Of a DNA stretch of 64,000 nucleotides, positions 1 to 10,392 are shown piece by piece. How positions within the stretch are numbered: the first letter of the stretch is position 1; every line of letters begins with the position of its first letter. The position numbers were made by a program, and so were the translations under genes. Source of the DNA: Haliotis asinina (lineage: Eukaryota; Mollusca; Gastropoda; Lepetellida; Haliotidae); assembly GCF_037392515.1 (NCBI RefSeq), contig NC_090291.1, positions 1,018,501 to 1,082,500 on the forward strand. Direction: 5' to 3'. The notes below the pieces were generated by a model, which was not told where the DNA came from, did not search any database, and worked only from the letters and a program-made list of their open reading frames with translations.

Positions 1-1184
1 CTGCAACGGGAGCATACTATTTTACGGGTCCATAACTTGGCACCGTGGCCAAATTTTTGGCACTTAAAACATCACAGTGGATTTGGGATGTATACATCAA
101 CTGGGATATTAAAGTAACCACTTTAATGGCTTTTTTATTAGAGAAGACAGTCCAAAGGTAAACATCTAAGTGTTAGTTTTAATGACTGGTAAACCTCTTA
201 ACAGCAGTTACCCCTTGGTGTTTTAATGCATCAACAATTTCGTCTTCTGTCATGTAGGCCAGACAACGAGATCGGTCACGAACAATACCTCTACAAGAGG
301 CAACAACCCGTGAGTCAACAAAATTTTGTAATGCTAGCAAGTTTACAGATTGCTGCTTCCGGGCACATTCAACAAGAAGTGAGCCAGAACGAACACGTGT
401 AACGTCCGCATATACCTTTGATACCAATAGATATAGCAAAGGGATGTAATTTCAATGGACTTCCATCTGCTGTTTCAATGACCAAGAATCTTGGCCATGA
501 ATCCACTACTGCTGAAGAGACTTTTATTTGTTTTTGAACCAGGGGGAATGGGTTTAGCCAAGGTTTTATAATGATGTTCAGCAACCCTGATCTCCAGCCG
601 CCATCGAGTGTCAACAAGGACGATCCTGCAGAGGAAGCCAAACTGCGAGATCAGAGCTACAGAGATGCTATGCTCCAGAAATACAGACATAAATAGCTAA
701 GAATACCTAAGAAATCAAAAGGAAGAAATATCAGGCTGGTCCAGAAACTTAGAATTCAGGGGTCTATATCACCAGATTGGCCCATGAGTCACCGCCTTCT
801 GGCACAAGACTCCAGGCAAAATGTAAGTTCTAATTAATAAAGTTGTCACAATCGTTAATCAACATTTTCATGCCGTGATGATTCCAAATAAAAGTTGTCC
901 ATGCACAGGGAATGACGTGACCAGCCGATTGATAGAATCGGGCCAATTCTACCTCCCATCTAGGTGAAGTCAGGGCCAAAGTGGTGTGTTGAGCAACAGG
1001 AACACGGCTGTAGGCTCCTATTGCCCTCAACCATCAGGTTCCCTTCCTCCACCGACACAGGGCTGCAACCCACGGCCAACAGGTTAGTGGATCAAATATG
1101 CCCCCAGGTCCAGTACAGGGTGTTGGCGAGCTCTTGGCGTTACCCAGCACCCACCACGAGTGGGTGGCTCGCCACGGGTGCCGA
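1..1184 (-). mobile_element. 5' fragment of a Jockey/I-type LINE (5' leader plus ORF1 start), minus strand
   Basis: Read on the minus strand, this segment starts at 1184 with the same bases (ggcacccgtg) that open the LINE at 32796. It then follows that element through the 5' leader, including shared stretches around cagaaggcggtgactcatgg and gctgggtaacgccaagag. The ORF1 part (about 640 down to 1) keeps recognisable pieces such as SLLVEC, GIVRDR and KHQGV, which match SLLIEC, GIVRDR and KEQGV of the 33.4-34.0 kb ORF1. Frameshifts and stops break it up. It runs off the left window edge. A nucleic-acid-binding Gag-like ORF1 is known for this LINE class; this copy is clearly non-functional. Confidence 0.8.
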
Positions 1185-1940
1185 TTCACAGATGAAAGAC
1201 AAGCAAATAGAATTATGCCGAAAGCAGACATACCTTATGGGTTAACTATTTCAATAACAAAAACATATATTCCAGATTCAGATGAAAGCCCCCGAGAGTC
1301 TTCATTATTTAAAGGTATTTCATATCTTAGGCTGTTAAAAATGAAATTACAAAAAATATACGCCACGGAATGGAATCAAAGTTTATAATATCATAGTTTC
1401 ACACAAATGCACAAACAGCTGTGAACAATAGTACTTGTTAGATAATCCTATTCTCCGAATTAAACATGTGAATTAACTAATTCTTCTCAATTTGTTGCTT
1501 TGGTGAAATTGTACGATAAAAATAAACCAATAATAATAAATGGGAAAATATCTGGTTATCATCCATTAATGGAAAATGGGACAGAGCCTGATCAGAATAA
1601 TATTCACAGACTTCTTGTTAGAGGTCTGTATTCAGGGGTGGTTGATGTTAGTTCTTTATGTATTGGTGGTATTGGTACTTCTCTTGGTGTTAAATTGTGA
1701 TTGTAGAAAAGGGTACAGATAAATAAATATAAAGATATTTTACATAAATTAATAAATGATGAAAAAGTTCTCTGTCTTGCGAAAAACAGTCTTCATCTCA
1801 CTAGGAACATAAGTGGGGAGCCAGAACCCCAGCAGTCTTTTCATCACAATGGGTAATCGTGTTACGGAGTTTATAAATTAATGTGAGTGAGGGAAGAATA
1901 TTTTTTTTTATTTCATGGGTTATATGGGGTGGTCCCCTAA
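1185..1940. other. Intergenic stretch, no gene recognised
   Basis: No feature is supported here. There is one short open frame on the + strand, 1500-1700 (66 codons, TTG start), ending in SSLCIGGIGTSLGVKL. I do not recognise it and it lacks any splice or promoter context. It may be a transposon scrap. Confidence 0.4.
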
Positions 1941-1954
1941 CACTATTGTTTATA

Positions 1955-2175
1955 CTGCTCGTTCTGTCCACCTGCTGTCACTGACCAAGTCGTTCTGTCC
2001 ACCTGCTGTCACTGACCAAGTCGTTCTGTCCACCTGCTGATATTGCCCAGTTCTCTCCATCTGTGGTCACCACACATGACCTGTCTACTTGCTGTCACCT
2101 CACATGACCTTCTCTCCACCTGCTGTCACTGACCAAGTGGTTTTCTCCACCTGCGGGCACCACATATTGCCTTCT
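1955..2175. repeat. Degenerate 31-bp minisatellite
   Basis: The unit 'cgttctgtccacctgctgtc' followed by 'actgaccaagt' (31 bp) is repeated cleanly at the left side and then continues as degraded copies with TCTCCACCTG cores to about 2175. Copy number is roughly six to seven. Confidence 0.75.
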
Positions 2176-2279
2176 CGATGAAGGTCAGTGCAAAGACACC
2201 TAATCACCCATGTTGAACAAGTGAGTTAATATTTATCGTCAGATTAATGTTTCAGCCAGATCGTGACGTAAACAATGAA

Positions 2280-2735
2280 TATTTATATGTGTTAATGGCA
2301 ACTGAAATTAGAAACTAAAACCCAGCTGACGAAGAACAGCTGACGATACCCAATTGGAACTAGTAATTGCATATAAAACATTAAACATAGAAATAATGAG
2401 ACAATGTAAAAACAGGCCACAGAGTGTCAAGAACTGAAGGTAGATCACCATATTGGGGACCATGGGGACATAAAGTACATTTGCTTTCTGTATAGTCCCT
2501 AGCTCGATTTGCACCATTCCTCCAGCTCTTCATACACAAGTAACCATACATTTTGGAACACGTGAGCACCAAATGCATTGCTAACAACGGACATAATGCA
2601 ACCCTACCATAGATAGGAATGCCAGTTGGTTTACCTTTCATTCGTATTATTTTACGTTGCCATGGATCAGTCAGCATTGTGAAATTGACTTTGTTACCAT
2701 TATTGAACAATACCACATATTCTACAAACATTGAA
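2280..2735 (-). mobile_element. 3' end fragment of the same LINE family, minus strand
   Basis: On the minus strand, bases around 2500-2400 read 'ccatggtccc' and then 'tatggtgatctaccttcagt', which matches the 3' untranslated region of the LINE at about 38510-38545. The region upstream on the same strand, up to about 2735, has an open frame (116 codons) without a recognised domain. It is probably a decayed 3' part of a retroelement. Confidence 0.6.
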
Positions 2736-2739
2736 GCTT

Positions 2740-3925
2740 AAGGTGAGCATCTTTCCCTACAAGTATGTGTGTGTGCATGTATTTACCTAGACACTAAGCA
2801 TCGTAGCATATTATTATTGATAAATCCAGCAAATACGTCATGCTCATCTATATATGAATTTCGAAGCTATGTGTTTCTGTACTTAAGCTTGAGTTGACGA
2901 GAAGCGCTTTAGTCTCTGACTGCACAACATAATGTTAATTAGTATTTTTTGTGCAGGAAATCTATTTGTGGTCATGTGAGTGGGTAACACTGTGGCATCA
3001 TGTCAAGTCGTGTTTCTCGCCAACCAATGCTAAAGTGACCTAAACTGCAGTAACACGTTGGTTCGGAATCTATTTCTCGGTGATCATAGAAACTGTTGCT
3101 TATCTAATCGATGGGAATGTGTTATGATGTTCAACATCCAGTGGGCCGTTATTACTTTCCTGCTCAGACAGGAGTGTGCCTGTTTGCATACATTGCCTAA
3201 CACTGGCGTTTTTCCGTTCCTTAGTAGGTAGGTCTGAGGTGAAATATTTAAGAATATTTCGCCAAAAGGCAAGGTGCATGTAGGTGTGTGTGCCTAGACC
3301 TAATTTATAGTGCTACCTGACTAAGATACCATGGCACATTCAAGCATGCCGTTAATACCCTGCTCAGACATATTATATTGACTCCAAGCTGACCAGTCCT
3401 TGTTACATTAATGCCGAGCGCCAGACAGGATCTTCACAATCATGAAATACCATATTTGTCTTCTTGGTATAGTATCCAGAGTTCTGGAAACGCAAAGGTA
3501 CAGTAATGTCCTGGCCTGTCACGTTCTGATGGGTTCTCTCACGTTTCTCATGTTTTGAACAAGGTTTCGACGTGTTTTACACGTTCTGTCAAGACTTTCT
3601 CATCTTTCACTTTCTCCACATTTGTGCCCATAGTATAAATATTTGACCTCCCAAGCAATAGCAGCCATTGTATCCTGAGGCACAAAAGCAGCAACCTGCA
3701 ACAATTTTGTGTTTGTACATTTGCTCGGGACATACATCGAGCCCTGGCGTCAGCAAGACGGTCCGCATCAGCTGCAGTGAGGGAATTGGTCACACTCCCA
3801 ACACTGTGAAAATGTGGTGCAGTTCTGGCGACGAATGCGATGTAATTTTCACAATCATGAATGCTTAAGCTTTGTTTTAAGTCAGTTGTCATTAACTACT
3901 ATCCATGACTACCGTGCAGGGTGTA
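2740..3925. other. Intergenic stretch, no gene recognised
   Basis: Unique-looking sequence. A 114-codon open frame on the minus strand (3548-3892) has low-complexity composition and no recognisable motif, so I do not call it a gene. Confidence 0.4.
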
Positions 3926-3929
3926 ACCC

Positions 3930-4117
3930 ATAAGAAGGTCAGGTGTCAGGTGGGCAGATTCGCTGAGTTGGTTGGCACATGTCATGGGTTCCCAATGGCG
4001 CAGATCGATGCTCATGACCTTGATCACTGAACTGTCTTGTCCAGACTCGATTATTTACAGATCGCCACCATATAACTGGAATATTTGCTGAGTGCGGCGT
4101 AAAACTAAACTCACTCC
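3930..4117 (+). mobile_element. SINE copy (gcggcgtaaaac-tailed family)
   Basis: The segment carries the family body: 'tcatgggttcccaatg', 'gcagatcgatgctcatgac', 'gtccagactcgattattt', and the end 'gctgagtgcggcgtaaaac' followed by taaactcactc. The same order of blocks occurs at 26926, 39452, 42155 (inverted), 50068 (inverted) and 60630 (inverted), which shows a dispersed short element. Confidence 0.8.
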
Positions 4118-5740
4118 TAAATTTGTTATTATATTATCCATTACGTTTTAAAATGAATATATTCAGGTCCTATTGTTAGCTGATACAATTATATTGATAT
4201 TTAGCGGAGAGAATTGCACCATACCACTAATCGGATAGTGGGTACGAAACATAAAGCACAGCTATGAATAAAAGTAGATGAGAAGATGACAATTTTTAAG
4301 TGAACTGGCAGTTGAGGCAAACGACTAAGCGTCATTATTTGGACTAAGCATCATTATTTTGAACTAAACAAACAAACAAACGTCCTCTCTGGTAGTATGT
4401 GAAAGTTCATTTCAACTGCATCTTCGGACAAAGCGTTGTTACTTGTATGGAACTGTACAAGGCATCTATCATGGAGACCTACTCTTCACTTGATGCAGCG
4501 ACGCATGGTTTCCATTCCACAGGATGCACATCTTACACGTGTTGGTCAGCTGTCAACTAAATGATCAGCTCGATCATATCTGACCTCCGGGGACACGGCT
4601 GACAAGAGATGTAGAACATCTTGGACGGACAGAACTAGCATGTCTGGGGGCGGTTTGTACGAATTGTGCCTTAAGACAGATTGTCAATCGTGAGGTGATA
4701 TGAACGGCCATATTCTCCTTGAAGTTCTGCTCTCAGATCAACAACAACAGTTCCACCCCAGGGATCCGTCTGTCGCAATCTAGCCCATTGGTAAGGCCTT
4801 AAAATGAGAGCCATATCCCTTAGACAAACGCCAGACCTCTCACACCGACTGTCCCATTATTTTTACATGATAATATCCACTGCAAACGGAAACTGTTCTG
4901 ACGGAAGCATATTCAGTTTACGTCCAAAACATTATTTAATACTCGTTTGTCACATGTAATACCAGTAATACAAGACATAATGACACAATTACCTTTTCAG
5001 GTGCGGCATATTTAGGTAAAGCTCGTGTGAAGGTGTGGTGTTATTTCCATCACAACTGCTGGAGTATAGGGATGTCCCCCTCACAAACACAATGTCTGGA
5101 CTGAAACTACTTCCTTTAACCATTATTGACATAATAGGGACAATGGTCATATGTAAACACTTTTAGGTAATAAAAGACAAATGTGTTTAAAAATGATGAT
5201 CACGGGCACAATGCATCAAACCATTGGTCATCACAGAATGATGGGTCAGCATAACACAGTCAACATTTCCTTGATAATCATCGATTCGTATTTATTCTTC
5301 TCAACAGTCACAATATATTCGCATCCTGAAGAACACACCAGGTTCAAACTCCTGAAGTTGAAGAATTTCCATGGAAACGATTTAGACTTAACATATTTGC
5401 ATATATCACAGAGAAATATTTGAAGAACATCTATTGTTTTAAATACAAAAAAATAATAAGATCCTACTTTAACGTGCAACTCCACGACATTCCTGGTTAT
5501 GTTCACATAAATGTATTGCTTCTACTGTCACGCCCATAAAATGTGCAGACCCCAGCTTTAAATATATGTCATGGTATACACAAAAGTAGTATAGGGAATA
5601 CGGGTTCTGGGTCGCAGAGCCAAATCGCCTGCAGATTTGCAGGGAAATCCAAAGTACACCCACACCTGAATGGCTCATATGACCATCTGCAAAAAAAACA
5701 TCCACATATAAATTTACAGAGGTGATAACTCTGTCAAATT
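4118..5740. other. Intergenic stretch, no gene recognised
   Basis: AT-rich sequence with only short shadow-like reading frames and a small aaac tetranucleotide run near 4366. I see no coding exon, RNA gene or transposon signature. Confidence 0.4.
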
Positions 5741-6008
5741 TGCAGGTAGTGTTCCCCCTAGGCACATTTAGGAGGGCGCAGCGCCCTGCCGTTTGATTTT
5801 TGCGCCCTGCCCTTTTTATTTTGCGCCCTGTCCTTTTCGCCTCAATCGCAGTCTTTTGCTACGACGCGTGTGTATTTTCCGGATTTTACCAAGGACGGAG
5901 TTCTCTCCCTTTCTTGAGGAGTCGCGATATTGTTTTTTATAATGAATAAGAAATTGACATATAAACCATGGCAAAGTCAAAGGAGTTTCATTCGCCTTAT
6001 GAATCACA

Positions 6009-6106
6009 ATGCCTACCAAGGAAAGAAACAAGAGGAAAAGAGAAGAAGCGGTGACGGCTGAAGCAAGGAAGTGTCGCCGACTGTTAGATTTCTTCGCTCC
6101 GAACCG
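6009..6106 (+). pseudogene. hAT-like transposase remnant, putative first coding exon
   Basis: ATG 6009 opens a lysine/arginine-rich peptide (PTKERNKRKREE) ending in LDFFAPN, followed by a good donor (gaaccg|gtatgtg). The split CG|G codon joins in phase to the acceptor at 6638/6639. I infer it is the N terminus of the transposase of the surrounding TIR element. Confidence 0.45.
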
Positions 6107-6638
6107 GTATGTGCCTCTAAGTTCGTAATTTTTAAGCTGTTGATTTCCGATTCTTTTTCACATGCTTTTCATATAATACCTTTATTTGCTACAGACAATA
6201 ATCTGTGGATTACACGGAATGTATTTTTGTGCGTTTAGGGACAGATATTTATACGACTGTGCCGTTTAGTTAAAATCTGTAACTCGAAAATGTCCGCCAT
6301 TTTGAACCCATCAGCAATTTGAAACTGAACTTGTTTTATTTCGTTATTTGTCCTGGTAAATGAAATAGTTGAAACAGCTTACACACTGTTAAACCAGTTC
6401 TTTTAGTTTTGTGTTTAGTAGCGATTTCATTAAGAAGTATGTCTTGAAGGAATAAATCTTTTTCGATTTCAAACAATGGGAAGCCATACGCCATGTTGAA
6501 GCAGACAGAACTTACAGTAGATGCTTACGTCCAGGCGAATGTTTGTGGGATATTTTAGTAAAAGTAGTCATGATATCAAATTTCACCATCTTAAAATATT
6601 TTTAACATGGTATTTTAAAATTGTATACTATTTTTCAG

Positions 6639-7072
6639 GCCGGAATTAGACGAGTCAGAGGTAGTTTCGTATGTCAACTCAAGGACACAGGAGTCAGAGG
6701 CAGTTATTCAAACAAAGAAGAAAGATGGTGGTCACAAAAGTGCATTTGACACAAACTGGCAGCAAAACCGGCCCTGACTGAGGTACTCAGAAGATGACAA
6801 AATGAAGGGAAGATGTTTTGTTCATTATGCTCCAAGTGGAATACTAAGGGCAGAAATGGATCTCAGGTTTGGACAGAAGGTTGGATGCGAGACTGTCCGA
6901 CTTGATAAGGTTTCCCTCCATGAGAATTCTCAAATGCATCGAGATGCTGTCCTTATGGAAAAGGATGACAAAGTGTCCATTGAAAACATTTTCTCAAGAT
7001 ACACAGAAAAGGAAAGTGCCGCACTTGAAGATGCACAGAAAGTACTGTTGTTTGTGTGTTTTGTAAAATTGT
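6639..7072 (+). pseudogene. hAT-like transposase remnant, second exon with zinc-finger-like region
   Basis: After the acceptor tttttcag the frame reads PELDESEVVSYVNSR and continues to DTNWQQNRP, where one TGA at 6776-6778 interrupts it. The same frame then continues to 7072 with SEDDKMKGRCF, GCETVRLDKVSLHE and NSQMHRDAV. The HE-x3-MH spacing and preceding cysteines resemble the N-terminal zinc finger of hAT/KIAA1586-type proteins, with some damage. No catalytic domain follows. Function lost. Confidence 0.45.
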
Positions 7073-7299
7073 GAACAAATGTGGCAACATATTAATGTCT
7101 TGAAATGCTTTTTTTTAAATTCTAATCTTAAAGTGCAAACTGAGGAGAGTAAAAACGAACTTTAGAATTGAAATTATAAGACAATTCAACTTCATACACA
7201 TTTTGTTATTTTTTCCAACATGCCCTTTTATGTTTTGAAGTGCCCTTTTCCATGAATTTACCCTGCCCTTTTTGAACCCTAGGGGGAACACTAGCAGGG

Positions 7300-8760
7300 G
7301 TACCACAATAAAGGCATTTTAATCTTCAGTTGAATGTTTTATAACTATTCAGTCACTCCAAAGTATCCCACTTTGTTCTATGTGGGGTGTCCCCAACAAC
7401 AGGCAATTGGGATAACAACGTTTACTTCAGGAAGATGCATCACACCCAAATGCTATTGGCCGGTCATTAGAAACAATTCGAGAACGTTACACTAATAAAG
7501 GTTCTGTTTGGACTGTTGACAAGATTTACAAGGATATAGCAAACTATGTACCATTGACTCCCTAACTATTTCAATACTGTGGTTAACCCCGGCACAAAGT
7601 GTACCTCCAATTAAAATTATAATAGGTACATAGTATAAATGCCCAGAACCAAACTAATGCATGAATCTCATGCTGAGATCAGATCAGGTAATTTATCCAT
7701 TCAGGAATCAAGGAAAAAATATCACAAATCATAAGCTAGATACATGAAAGTTCGAGGGGCCTTAGGGGGGGGGGGGCTTCCTTTCACTACAACCAGCGGG
7801 GGCCGCCTCTGAAGAAAAAATTGTAGGTGTTTCACATGTAATTCTCTCTGACCGAGAGAAACAAATCCTTTGGGGTACATCTTCTATGAACGATACCAAA
7901 TTCCACAACAATTTCTAGAACTCTGTTTGTGCAGCTTCCTTAAGTATGTCGAAAATGGAGAAGTAATTGATTTCGTTCACCTCTTTCAACCAAATCAATT
8001 TAATACAATTAACGGAAAACTTATACTGTGAAATTGCTAGGAGTCTGAGGATAAATGCTTCACTCTTAACTAAAGCTGTCCTATAATCTTTGGTGGAGAC
8101 AGCTCAACATGTAAGTATGGTGCAACTAACCATACCGTTTGAAGCAAGCAATGTGTTTTATGGGAAAATAAAGACATGGACTACACACCTCAGAGCCACC
8201 TCCCATTTGAGGTTCCAGAATGCCAAATCATACACGGGTTTATCCTAAATATATATGATGGGGCCTGTGCTGGTTGGGCAATATGATATTCAAACCTTGT
8301 TAGAAATTCAGCAAAGAATTGCACATAAATGGTCAATGCATTTACCGGCTACTATCAGGTGATTCAGAACCCACTCAAGGGTTTAATTTGAAAGTTATGC
8401 ATCACCAATTACCACACTACGGCGGGACAAAAGGGCTAGAAGTAGCAGCACCACCATGTAGTAAACACAAAAAAGTTTCTGATGTTTCAGCAGGTGACTA
8501 TACATGCATAAATTTTGCTGTGGCTAAATATGAAGGTAAGAACAGACTGTTGTTGATTCTTACTTCATCAAGTGGGGAAACATTTCCAGTCTACAGATAC
8601 CAGATACAAGAAACAATTCGAGATGGGGGGAACAGAACGTTTACAGCTTGTGAATGAGCCATTTCCATGTAAGCTCGGGAAAATACGTCGATCCCCTATT
8701 TCAAAAAGGAAAGACGACAGAGGAGTTGAGTTGCTGCTTCCAGACCTTTAGCGAAAATAG
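7300..8760 (+). other. Unidentified stretch of broken reading frames
   Basis: Several short open pieces lie in series on the + strand. About 7430-7565 reads EDASHPNAIGRSLETIRERY and then a VWTVDKIYKDIANYVPLT piece, then comes a region of stops. From 8319 to 8657 there is a 112-codon frame with MHINGQCIYRLLSGDSE near the start and GETFPVYRYQIQETIRDGG near the end. Composition looks protein-like, but I recognise no family. It could be a decayed polymerase/replication gene of a large mobile element or an integrated virus; this is a guess. There is a 13-base poly-G run near 7766. Confidence 0.35.
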
Positions 8761-8835
8761 GTTCTGTGGAAAAACTACAAGACACTCCCTCGATATTTTT
8801 TTTCTACATTGCCTGGACGTAAACAAAAAATAAAG

Positions 8836-9012
8836 ATTGTTTGTAGTTCAAGGTGCACGCAAAAAAAAAAAAACATACATCATTCATAGACCGGGATGCA
8901 AGCAGGCAAAAAAATACATTGTTCATAGTCCAGACGAAAAACATATATCGCTCGTAGTTCCAGATGCATGCAGACAAAAAACATTCATTTGTAGTTCGAG
9001 GTGCATACATTT
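8836..9012. repeat. Degenerate A-rich tandem repeat, about 40-bp unit
   Basis: About four copies of a unit resembling 'cgtagttcnaggtgcangca' followed by a poly-A run and acatacat-cattcatag. Copies differ considerably. Confidence 0.55.
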
Positions 9013-9184
9013 TTAGTTCATGTGGAAGGGGTTCCTGGAAGGTTTTTCATTCTTTACGTCGTCCTGTGTGTGTATGGGGGCCATGAACTGTGAATCATCT
9101 TGTTTGGCTGATGTGCAGTGCTTCCAGGTCATCCACAAGAAAGTCCACAGAGCAAAGGCAGTCATACAAAATTCTGGATTGATT

Positions 9185-9487
9185 CTATCCTCTGCCCAAG
9201 CTTCTGTTTATGAAAATGTTCCTCCTCGATGTCTTCGATATTCTCCTTGTCTTCCATATCCTCTTAGAGTACTTCCTTGTCCAGCTTAGACAAGACGTCG
9301 ACCAACATATTCGTTGTTTGCTGTGCCCAACCGACAACATCCACGCGGTCTGATCCACAAGAACTGACACCATCTTCCTGTCTTGCTTCGAACGAGTCTC
9401 AATCTTCCACAGACGATCGTAGCAGTCCTGGACGGTTGGAGGTATCTCAATAGCGGGTAAGAGGGTCACGGGGTTTGAATCAGGCAA
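9185..9487 (-). other. Unrecognised 100-codon open frame, minus strand
   Basis: The frame starts PDSNPVTLLPAIEIPPTVQ and contains DCYDRLWKIETRSKQDRK and DQTAWMLSVGHSKQR. Composition is protein-like in the first two thirds; the last third is Arg/Ser-rich and less convincing. The minus-strand sequence further upstream (to about 9720) looks like a continuation broken by stops. It lies just left of a solo LTR but on the other strand. I suspect a retroelement fragment but recognise no domain. Confidence 0.3.
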
Positions 9488-9754
9488 TAATCCTGCGCTA
9501 GAGGGTGCAGTCAGATTTAGAGCTTTTTGTCAGAAGGCAAGAGGGTGGAAGGTTCTGCATGAGGATCTCGCCATATCTCGTACAGCCTTATGGATCCAAT
9601 ACCAAAGCGTTTTTTGACCCGTTGTTCGTAACTGGGATATGGTGGCGCGCATCAAACAAGTAGGTGAGAACGACCACCACCTGATCATGTTAGTTGCTGA
9701 TGATCAAATTTGACCCAACATATTTGTGAACCTGTGAGAATCATTAATGTATAT

Positions 9755-10388
9755 TGTTACGAGAGTGTACTTTCCGTGATTTCAGTTGTTATGAATTATT
9801 ATTTGGGTAGGTGTAATTGGGTCACAATATTTAAGGTTTTAGTGTTAGTTATTATGGGTCACAATTCCTGCAGAGAATTATGTAAGCAGCACGCCTCTAA
9901 GGCAGTACTTTGGTGTTACGTCCTTTTGAAAAACAACAACACGAGACCACTATGATTGTTTCTAGAGCTCTCCACGTTAGTACCAATGGTCATAACTGCT
10001 CGAAAGTTCTTGAAACTATGACAGTATCTATAAGTGCTAGTTGCCGTGTTGGACACGGACACACATTGACTGGAGTATATATCTCTCCGCATCTGAAACA
10101 CCTGGTCAGCGCTGCCAGACCGCTCACTGTTACACTGTTGCACAACTGTTTCCCTCTCGCACTAAGACTTTGGTGAGTTTGCTATATCTTGTGACCCATT
10201 GCCTTAGATTTTGTCTCATTTGTATTGTATTTGAAATCGGTATTGTGAAATTGATTCGTGACCTTGTATAACTTGCTCTCTTGCTTATTAATACAGTATT
10301 TGAATGTTTTAGACTTGTCTTTGTTCTGTTTTGCTGGTTCACAGGGGATTTTTTACACCTTTTGTCACGGCAATTTTTAACCGTAACA
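9755..10388 (+). mobile_element. Solo LTR, probable Ty3/Gypsy type
   Basis: The segment begins TGTTACGAGAG and ends ACCGTAACA, the TG...CA ends with a 7-bp inverted TGTTACG/CGTAACA pair typical of many Gypsy LTRs. It is directly flanked by atat on both sides (9751-9754 and 10389-10392), a 4-bp target duplication. No internal retrovirus-like genes lie on either side, so recombination between two LTRs probably removed them. The strand is inferred from T-rich, polyadenylation-like sequence in the right part and is uncertain. Confidence 0.7.
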
Positions 10389-10392
10389 ATAT

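Larger units (their letters stand above)
5747..7293 (+). mobile_element. hAT-like DNA transposon remnant with terminal inverted repeats
   Basis: The left end is TAGTGTTCCCCCTAGG and the right end is CCTAGGGGGAACACTA, a near-perfect inverted pair. Both flanks carry gcagg (5742-5746 and 7294-7298), consistent with at least part of a target-site duplication. CCCTT/GCCC-rich subterminal stretches follow inside each end. The interior holds N-terminal transposase-like coding pieces (see the two exons listed separately) but no catalytic core, so the element is an internally deleted, probably non-autonomous copy. The hAT assignment is an inference from the TIR style and the zinc-finger-like N terminus. 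Confidence 0.65.

Noticed and set aside
3548..3892. 114-codon minus-strand gene
   Set aside because: No motif, biased composition, no conserved context.
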